Of a stretch of DNA of 64,000 nt, positions 56,270-64,000 are shown piece by piece (the first letter of the stretch is position 1; each line of letters opens with the position of its first letter). The translations under genes and the position numbers were made by a program. The notes beneath the pieces are model-generated. The model saw only the letters and a list, made by a program, of their open reading frames with translations. It was not told the origin of the DNA and searched no databases. The DNA comes from Ottelia alismoides (Eukaryota; Streptophyta; Magnoliopsida; Alismatales; Hydrocharitaceae), in the NCBI GenBank assembly GCA_037367405.1, contig JAZKJV010002325.1, forward strand, positions 248,001 to 312,000, read 5' to 3'.

Positions 56270-57110
56270 GTGAACTACCTCATTTTCTATAAAGTTCCAC
56301 AAGTCTGTACAAGAGTAAAGATTCATTTATGTTAGCGGGAAGATCCAAACCTTTTTAAGGAAGGTGTGGATTGCATTTTGCGTCGGTGCATTTCTCAAGA
56401 GTACACCATTATCCTTAAGTAGTGTCATAATCTCGAATCTAGAGGAGACCATTGTAGAAGCAGAGTGATAGCAAAAGTATTGTACTGTGGACTTTCGTGG
56501 CCGACACTATTCAAGGATGTTATAGCCTATGTGAACGGTTGCATTGACTCTCACAAAATAGGGCAACTCTATGTTCCAAAGATTCGATGACCTTGAGTTT
56601 ATTCAAATATCATATGTTTTGAATCTTGAGGTATTGACTTTTTGGGTCCATTCCCTAACATTAAAGGATTCGAATACATCAGGCTTGTCGTTGATTATGG
56701 GAGTCACTGGGTGGAGGCTATTCCCTCTCAAATCTACTTATACTAATGCCATTTGTCACTTTCTCAAGGACAACATTATTTCACAGTTCAGGACTCTCAA
56801 GATCTTAATTTTAGATGGGGGTAGCCATTTTGTTAATAAAGAAGTCAAAATGCTCATGAAGGAGTACAATATCAATCATTGTGGCGCATCTCTTTACCAC
56901 CCACAATCTAATGGCTTGGTCGAGTTATCCAATAGGGATACCAAGACAATATTGCAGAAACTTGTTAGGTCAGATAAGAAGAACTGATCTAAATTTCTTG
57001 ACTCAATTTTATGGGCTTATCGGACCTCCTATAAGTCTCCAATCGGTATGGTTCCTATCATATGGTTTCCGGAAAGACATGCCATCTGCCGGTTGAATTG
57101 ATTCATAAAT
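56270..57110 (+). pseudogene. GyD integrase
   Basis: VDCILRRCISQEY near 56369 and YVNGCIDSHKIGQLYVPK near 56528 carry the zinc-binding region, with one Cys changed to Ser. VVDYGSHWVEAIPS near 56691, ILDGGSHFVNKEVKMLMKEY near 56810 and SNGLVELSNRDTK near 56908 supply the D, D and E of the catalytic triad, spread over two frames. LWAYRTSYKSPIGM near 57010 is the following conserved block. Frame changes lie at about 56600, 56720 and 56985. Confidence 0.88.
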
Positions 57111-57179
57111 TTTTATGTGCAGTTAATATCTACAACTAGGACTTATATCAAGGTGTTTAGAACCGAAAGATAGATCTGA

Positions 57180-57538
57180 ATAGACTCTTGCAAGTCCGAG
57201 ACTCTGCATACTATAAAAACCTTATATATATGGAGAAAGTCAAATGTTGGCATGACATACACATCAGATGAAAGACTTTTGAGTCTGGACAGAAGGTGTG
57301 GCTATTTGATGCGAAGTTCAAGATATTCCCGAGCAAATTAAAGAGCAAATGGACAGGGTCCTTCATTGTGAAAATTGTTCATGACAGTGGAAGCATTCTC
57401 ATATCAGAATTGTCATTTAACGCACGAACATTTGTGGTCAACAAATATTTGTTGAAGCCTTATCTAAAGTGTGATACATTCTTGGTCATTGTCGATTCAA
57501 TCAATGTTGGGTTTGATGAAGATCTCCTTGCATCATAA
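57180..57538 (+). pseudogene. GyD integrase C-terminal domain
   Basis: RWHDKH-like CWHDIHI near 57250, then an open stretch GQKVWLFDAKFKIFPSKLKS, KWTGSFIVKIVHDSGSI and FVVNKYLLKPYLK, matching the end of gypsy integrase ([26 protein letters not shown]). The final residues (VDSINVGFDEDLLAS) parallel the GyA end near 23460. It binds DNA and helps targeting. Confidence 0.85.
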
Positions 57539-58082
57539 GAAGATTCAAACAGTGCATCCAAAAATATGTTTGTTTAATTCTTTCTATTTCTTTCATTATT
57601 CTGATTATTTCATCTATCCCATTTATCTGTTCTATATATCGGATGATCGGATCCTAAGCATAGGGAGGATGAGTGCAATTGAGTGCTCTTTATTATTCTC
57701 TTACTTGTCTTCTAATTTTTTTGAAAATTCTTTTTTATATATTTGGATATTTCACCCAAAGTATGGGATAGACTAGTCAATTATTTGATTTGTATAAATT
57801 CCAATACTCGATTATCCCCACTTTGTATACAATCTTCTATACTTAGAATTAGTTGATCGTAAGTATAAGGGGGATGAACAACTTCTTATTATTTTATTCC
57901 GTCATTATAGTATTGACTTTTCTATACGTACCATTAATTGCTCTCCAAACATTGATCTTGTAAAGACAAGTTTAAAAGTTCCAGTCATTCTAACTTCCTT
58001 TTTTCTTTTCTTTATTTTTCCTTTGCATAACTTATTATTTTAATAAGTGTTTATTGGGAATAGAAAAGGTAAATACATGGGG
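57539..58082 (+). other. GyD 3' UTR and polypurine tract
   Basis: Non-coding. It has a stem TATACTTA (57838-57845) / TAAGTATA (57860-57867). GAACAACTTCTTATT near 57875 matches GyA (GGTCAACTTCTTATT). CTCCAAACATTGATCTTGTA near 57942 then jumps to text seen near 51510 of GyC, so about 1.6 kb present in GyC is absent. It ends ACATGGGG before the LTR. Confidence 0.7.
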
Positions 58083-59064
58083 TATTGAATGGCCTTTAAT
58101 CTACCATTATTCTTTCATTTTGTCTTTTAATAACTAGGACAACACATGTAAATATCAATAACTTGTACAAAATAGAATTCATTATTCATCTATAGTTATT
58201 CTATAACCAATGAATAAACATTTATTTAAATCTAAAATAAATGAATAAAGAAAAGAAAAGTAAAATAAATGAAGTATCAAAGATGTTGAATGACCCTAAA
58301 CCTCGAGATCGAGTCAATATTGACTAGGTCAAAAATGAATAAAGTCGGGGAGATAAGGTCAATACAATGTACAAAAACCCCAATTTCATGCTCCAAAAAT
58401 GCCTATTTTTTCACCATTTTATTCTTTAATTTTACACACATAAAATAAAAAATTTCAATATGAACCTTGTATACAAAAATATATAGAAAACTACAAAAAT
58501 AATTGCATATAAAAATAATGCACTGTGCAACAGGGACACACAGATGATACAACCCGAATTTCACAGATAAATATCTTCTCCATATGAACTCAAAATTCAC
58601 CTAACTCACCACCATTGTATTTAAAATCAAATTATATATCTAATAAAGGTGATTTAATAAAAAAAATAGAGCTAAGATACAAAAGCCAACTTTCTAGTAT
58701 CCCATTGTACTATGTTATATAGTTTATTCACATATTTTCTTCTTGACTTTTTACTCTTCTTTATAGTTTTTAAAAATTGTAAATATGATCTTAAATACTT
58801 TAAAAATATAAACTACAAATAAAAAAAATTAAAAGTACACTAAAATAAATAATACAATAAAATATATAGGTACATTATACATGTAATACATATACATACA
58901 ATTAATTATGTATGTAAATAAAATCATAATAATAAATAAATAATATTTAAATATGTACTTAATTATATTACAAATACATAAAATTCGTAAATATGAGAAT
59001 GAAAATTATAAATACATAATAAAATATGTAGAATACATGTATACACACACACACATACATATAT

Positions 59065-59118
<54 letters not shown>

Positions 59119-61833
59119 GTGATAATATAAGATCACGCAAATAATATTGTAAAAATAAATACAAATCACAAAAATAGTTTATACAATTTTAATTTTTTTA
59201 TGTTTTAAGTTTTATGTAATGGATATTTATTTCTTTTTCTAATTGTATTTTGTCATGTTGTGTCCTAGGTGGACCAATGAGGAGTTGTCTTTTGTTGACT
59301 GTCCCCCTTGTAACCTCTAACTTGTCAGAACTTCACGAGCAACCTTCTTCTATAACTTCCTACTCTTCCTCCATTCTCTCATCTCCCTTGAGCTCACCAT
59401 CAACATATAGCCACCATATCCCTCATGCACGCCCACTCTTTAGACTCCACCTACTCACCTTCTCCTTCATGCCATCTCAGTCATAAGAGGGTCGATCACC
59501 TTGCTTATAAATAACCACCTCCCATATTTTTCATATTTTTGATCCTTCTTCAGCTATTTGTAACCCATCAATACCTCATAGAAGAGTTTGGTGACAAGAA
59601 TGTCTCCATCGGATCAAGGCATGTAAAATGCACCTGAAGATAGATCCATCCCTCACCTGAGATACCTCCAATGGCCTCTACTCCTTGAATATCTAGGTTA
59701 GGTATGAGTTTCTTTTCCTTTCTTCTAGGTTAGTTTCAATTCCTGCTTTGATTTCAACACTTTATTCCACGCGTGTTTTATCTTTAAATACCTTAGTTTA
59801 ATGTATGTAAGAGCTTAGAACTACAACCTTTGTTCATCATCTCTAGCCAATGTGAACCTCACTGACCACCTCATTATCTCTCTCATCACTTTTTCTGTCA
59901 TCTCATCACCTCCTCCACCTGAAGCATGTCGAGATTGACTACACCGATTTCAATCTCCTCTGCCTTCATCAGAGACCTCTGCCCACTCTGTATTGCTTCA
60001 TTTCCACATAATAAAGGGGAATAATCAATCACCCTTGTCCCCCCAATCATATCATGCAGGTCAAAGTAGCCAGGAGCCCCATCGAGGATTGATTTCATGC
60101 TTTACAAGACCTTTCAGGTGTTAGAGTTATCCTCGATATCCATGCCTCCATCAATTAGGCCTAGATCTAATTATGGGCATCTGCAGTAGTGGATTCCTCC
60201 CAAGAACACCTAGAGATCATTAACATCGAAGGAGGATGTCAGAGTCGCGAGATAAATCAAATTAAAGCAACCCTAAGTGGGTGTTCTTTCATTGTTCTTT
60301 GTTAGCCACATGTCATTGTTGGATCAATAACACGCACTCCAGGTCACCAATAGTTGTTGGATTGCCCCCTACAACCACCATCGGACCTACCCCCAAGATC
60401 TTATATTGGGCGTCCAACCACGAATGGGTATCAGGCCATCTGGGCCCTCCATCGGTTAAATTAGGCAACGTGGCACACTCTAAACAAATGACGAGTGCGT
60501 GATTAAGTGGTAATTTACATGCGATCAGTATTGTAAATATTAAATTCCGTGTAAATGTTTCAATATAAATTACATTTAGATCCCCTTATCATGTCTTATT
60601 TGCATTTTGGTCCTCGAGCCTCATGCATTGTCGCATATGAGGCTTGTGATATTTGCATGTATGAACTTAAATTTTTTGCAACAACTTCTTAATGCATGTG
60701 TAGCTTTCATTTATTCTAAATTTGTCCCTCTAAACTATGGCATTCTATTTCGTTAATATTTTCTATATTAAAGACTTTTGTTGCTGTAAAAATAGTAGGA
60801 AAATTAATATACATGCATGACTTATCCATGCTTAGTTTTTTTAATTTTAGTTATCTTTCCTATTTATTAAAAAAATACTTTTATTCATTATTTAAATATT
60901 AAAACCATAAAAAAATTGTAAAATCTCTATAAAAATCCTCAAAAATGTGATATATATCTTATATTATATACTACCACATATCAAAAAATCATTAAAAAAT
61001 ACAAAATATCAAATATCAAAATCACAACCCTAAAAATCTTATTAAAATTTGTTAGAAATTAAGGGAAACATTTAAAAAATATTTTTCCATTTCTAAATTT
61101 TCTATAATATATATACTATATATTAAAAATAGTTTTAGGTTAATTTTATACTTATTTATATTTATTAAACATAAAAAATTTAAGGCTAAATAATTTGTGC
61201 ACTAACTTATTATATTTTATACTTTAGAAATACTTTGGTTTTAGGAAAAAATGCTATAAAAATAACCAAAAATGGAAAAAATTATTTTATTTACTATTTT
61301 GATTATATTTAAAAATGTAATACCTTATATATATTAGAGATATATATTACTTATATTATCTATAATATCAATATTAAAAAATATTATTATATATTTTGTT
61401 TTTAATTCTAAAAAGAAAATAAAAATGAAAAACAAAAAGAAAAAGAAAATTTTAATATAAAAAATATAAAATATAAAACAATTAAAAATGCATAAAAACT
61501 AAATATAACTGAAACCTGAAAAGACAAAAAGAAAATAAACAATAAATAAATATTAATTACCAATAATTAACCATTAATTTCTAAATCTATATCGTTTTAC
61601 TCCTTTTGTTCGAACTCCGCCATATTTACCTTATACACATTTATTGTAGAGTTATAATATTTTTTTACTGACATTCACATTTATTAATCTATTCATCATA
61701 TTGTGGGTTAATTGTTGCTTATTAATAGTTGACTGCCACATTGATTAGTGACTTAGCTTATTAAGTTTCCAGGTCGACTATCGGTTTAACACCTCCAAAA
61801 TCTTGTTTAGTGGGTTCCTGCATTTCATATCCA
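58083..61833 (+). repeat. 3' LTR of GyD
   Basis: The start TATTGAATGGCC corresponds to TGATGAATCACC with the terminal TG damaged. TTATTCTTTCATTTTGTCTTT follows as in the other LTRs. A TATA box lies at 59506. A degraded G-box palindrome (GAGCCTCATGC...GCATATGAGGCTTG) lies near 60618. The end is judged from ATTGTGGGTTAATTGTTG near 61699 and GTGGGTTCC...CATATCCA at 61833. About 3.75 kb, the most diverged LTR here; the right edge is uncertain. Confidence 0.7.
59042..59118. repeat. AC/AT microsatellite
   Basis: An (AC)n run, then an (AT)n run of about 20 units, then another (AC)n run inside the GyD LTR. Short open frames across it are an artefact of the repeat. Confidence 0.95.
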
Positions 61834-61919
61834 AGATTGAGAAATACACTTATTAGAAAACATAAATAATTATATATATTTATTCAATTTTAATTATTTT
61901 ATTAATTAACTTTAAATGA
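61834..61919. other. AT-rich spacer
   Basis: It lies between the GyD LTR end and the Cop1-like segment. Nothing is recognised. Confidence 0.4.
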
Positions 61920-62640
61920 AAATTGTCTTTATTTTTAATAATTTGAAAGTCCACTCCCTTACTAAACTTCCAAAGGAAGAGATGTACTTACCACTATGTC
62001 TCAAGCAAGGTTTAAGATCTCTCTTCTACCTTTGTATACCCCAATAACATGAGGAAATGTAACTTCAGTAAAGGAAGCGGGAACTCATTCTTCCTTTCAA
62101 GTCCAACTTGCACTACACAATTCCATCTTTAACATCCGAGCCCACCACCCCTGAGGTGATGTTGACTCGTTGTTAATTGAACCGGCCATCAATAGGAATA
62201 ACACTCACTATACACAATCCAATACAACCTCAATTATTTGAAGAAAAATATTGGAGTCACTATATATACATCGTGTATTTTTCGTTATGTAAGGAGCCCA
62301 ATCCATATGCGTTTGTATGTTAGAGCTATGACTTTGCATAGGCATCCTTGTCGTAAAATCCAAGGCGACTGAATACTTTGACTTGAAGAGAGACAATGGA
62401 TTTCATCTTATGATCCTCTATATCCCATTCAAATTTTCATAATCGTTTTGAATCAAGTTGTTATAATTAATTATTCCAAGGGAATTACAGTTTTATTAAT
62501 AATATATTGTTTATTTTAATTACATTAAATTAATTTAATCATATTAAATTAGTGATCAATCCTATGTAACTAACAAATAGTTTAATTTACTTGATACTGC
62601 TATATAGTATACACCCTCACATAGTACAAATTTATTATTC
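61920..62640 (-). mobile_element. Antisense copy of a Cop1 leader segment
   Basis: Its reverse complement aligns with 6370-7110 of Cop1. Shared blocks (as written here) are GAGCCCACCACCCCTGAGGTG (62139 on; GGGCCCACCACCCCTAAGGCA in Cop1), AATACTCACTATAC-type text near 62201, CAATCCAATA, ATTATTCCAAGGGAATTACA near 62469 and CTTGATACTGC near 62589. Divergence is far greater than between the Cop1 LTRs, so it derives from an older relative. Confidence 0.7.
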
Positions 62641-62676
62641 CAATTACTTGTTAGACTGCATCTTAATCGTGGATCA

Positions 62677-62815
62677 TGTTATACTTTATTCTTTGATTTT
62701 GGGATTCAAATCCTAGCTAAATGCATGTACATAGCATTGATTTTCCAAAATAAATACTCTATAAGTTGTGCAAAATATTCTAGAAAATATTATATAAATA
62801 CTATATTTATGGGAT
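62677..62815 (+). repeat. Fragment resembling a gypsy-family LTR start
   Basis: TGTTATACTTTATTCTTTGA followed by AAATGCATGTACATAGCATT resembles the first 120 bp of the LTRs at 32886 (-) and 38074 (+). Similarity fades after 62815. Confidence 0.45.
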
Positions 62816-63074
62816 TTTTACCCGGCAGACCCTATTATCTTTGTCAATTACCTCTACAACCTTTGAATCATCGTAATTCCTCCCTCACCCCCGTAAACTT
62901 GTTAACCTTTACCCAGTAGACCCTATGGTTAACCCCCATCCATTTAACCGTTAAAACTAACGGATTCTGTTATCTTCTTTTATATTGTGCCCAATTTATT
63001 TATCAAATTTACTTTAGATGCCACTCCCTCTCACTCATATCAGATTTGCCCTCTAGATCCTCCTCTCCCCCACG
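62816..63074. other. Unassigned, retrotransposon-like text
   Basis: Two similar phrases, CCCGGCAGACCCTATTATCT (62821) and CCCAGTAGACCCTATGGTTA (62916), mark an imperfect 95-bp direct repeat. No gene is seen. Confidence 0.4.
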
Positions 63075-63200
63075 ATGATGGCCACGGACATGGCGGCATC
63101 AGCCCCGTCCCTGTTCTTCGACCCCCTCCCCCAGCCCGCCGCCTTCCCCTTCCCCGGCTCCCTGCCCGTCCCATCCGATCGAAGCCCTCCCACTGCTTGA
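63075..63200 (+). CDS. Candidate captured or degenerate gene 5' exon, 41 codons
   Basis: In a sharply GC-rich block a frame opens MMATDMAASAPSLFFDPLP, rich in Ala and Pro, with G/C-biased third positions like the first exon of many plant nuclear genes. It stops after 41 codons. The sequence beyond keeps high GC and contains three or four imperfect repeats of a CCAGCTCGTCGCCCTCCCGAA-like phrase (63206-63340). No domain is seen and I do not recognise the protein. It could be a pseudogene, a captured fragment or an uncharacterised exon. Confidence 0.3.
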   Translation: MMATDMAASAPSLFFDPLPQPAAFPFPGSLPVPSDRSPPTA

Positions 63201-64000
63201 AGCCCCCCGGCCTCCAGTTCGTCACCCTCCCGAAAGCCCTGCCAGCCCCCGGTCGTGCTAGCTCGCTGCCTGCTCGAAAGCTCCTTCGCCACCCCCTGGT
63301 CGCGCCAGCTCGTCGCCCTCCCGAATCCCCCCCCATCGCGCTCGGATCTCGCTTGGATGCTGCGGATAGATTTTGACTTGTGCCTGGCGGAACAAATCAG
63401 AAGGCGATGGTGCTGATGGAGGATTGGTGCTCCAATTTCAGTGGAAAGATGAGGTCTTTGAGCTGGCGGATTTCGGTTGGGTTCAGAATTCAGATGGTTA
63501 TTAAGGTAGAGGAATAACGTAGATCTAGAAAAGCTGGTAATATTTGGCGATGCTTTGTCCTGGTCGAAGATCGTTGGTTTGATCCTGGTGTAGAATTAGG
63601 TTCCCACTAGGGAATGAAGCAGATCCAGAAAAGCCGGGATGCTTTTGTTCATGTTACCGTCAGGGAATGATGCTGGTTGGAATGCGATCTTCTACATCCT
63701 TGGCAGGACCTGTCCTGCGAAAGCACCCCACCCCTCCAGCTCGTCGGGGAGGAGAACCACCTCCAGCTCGCCGGCTCCCCTGCGAAGCCCCCTGCTGGAA
63801 GCTGCCCCCCACCTCCTCCAGTTCAAGTCGAGTGCCGCCCTGCCACCTCCTCCGTTCCAGGTCGTGCATTGTGGGAGGGAAAGCTTTTAGAGGAGGGAGG
63901 ATTTTCTTCTTCTCTTGATTAATTCTAGCCGTCCGATCGTAGATTGGTTAGATTAACTTGTTTTTAACCCAAGAAAGTTAACTCTAGGTGTGCCAATTTA
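63201..64000. other. GC-rich to mixed sequence with short repeats, no firm gene
   Basis: 63201-63370 and 63700-63890 are GC-rich and share phrases (CCAGCTCGTCG, CGAAGCCCC/CGAAAGCCC), indicating local duplication. 63380-63690 is mixed and reads like an untranslated leader or intron (for example GGTTTGATCCTGGTGTAGAA near 63576). Open frames on both strands overlap each other and are not supported. Confidence 0.35.

Noticed and set aside
56040..57540. Plant pararetrovirus insertion
   Set aside because: Integrase is present, the domain order is gypsy, and LTRs with primer sites are found. No movement or coat protein features were seen.
59042..59118. CRISPR-like or satellite array
   Set aside because: A simple AC/AT microsatellite with no spacers.

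Overview
The window is intergenic DNA from a large, repeat-rich flowering-plant genome. It is almost entirely LTR retrotransposons nested in one another, with AT-rich LTRs and no intact cellular gene. Plant origin follows from the initiator-tRNA-Met primer site of a Ty1/copia element, tRNA-Asp-like primer sites of several Ty3/gypsy elements, plant-type gag and pol motifs (FVTLRSGR, VVADHLSRLE, TPPDTPKLNGV) and paired G-box palindromes in the LTRs. Which plant it is cannot be read from the sequence. A GC-rich, exon-like tail after 63000 is the only hint of an ordinary gene. All family names rest on motifs read by eye, with no database search.

Layout. 1-13236: the 3' end and 3' LTR of a gypsy element (Gy1, + strand), whose LTR was split by a copia element, Cop1 (2987-13199, 2.4-kb LTRs about 98% identical). 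13237-15960: a decayed gypsy gag (GyE, - strand). 15961-22799: a non-autonomous gypsy derivative (GyB, - strand) with LTR, primer site, leader and a gag-protease reading frame but no polymerase; its LTR abuts the interrupted 3' UTR of the next element. 22800-32886: a gypsy element (GyA, - strand) with 5' LTR, primer site, leader, gag fused by deletion to late reverse transcriptase, RNase H and integrase. 32887-38073 and 55825-61833: an old + strand gypsy element (GyD) with gag, protease, RT, RNase H, integrase and 3' LTR, all broken by stops and frameshifts. 38074-55824: a 17.75-kb member of the same LTR family (GyC), inserted into GyD's RNase H with a perfect ATAGA duplication and carrying no gag or pol. 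61834-64000: an antisense copy of a Cop1 leader segment, an LTR fragment and a GC-rich stretch.

The gypsy elements share LTR architecture, primer site and leader. Their 3' UTRs carry stem-loops built on CTTAGG...CCTAAG. Several copies (GyB, GyC) have lost the polymerase and could only have moved with enzymes supplied by relatives such as GyA or GyD.

The most unusual feature is in GyC at about 40670-42620. A tandem array of alternating ~250- and ~200-bp units is packed with stem-loops. The loop is conserved, but the stem arms differ from unit to unit while staying complementary. This compensatory pattern suggests a structured RNA, or repeated palindrome correction, and I know of no description of it. 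GyC also shows an apparent internal inversion: flipping it back rebuilds a full-length 5' LTR. I saw no tRNA, rRNA, CRISPR array or intact protein-coding gene.
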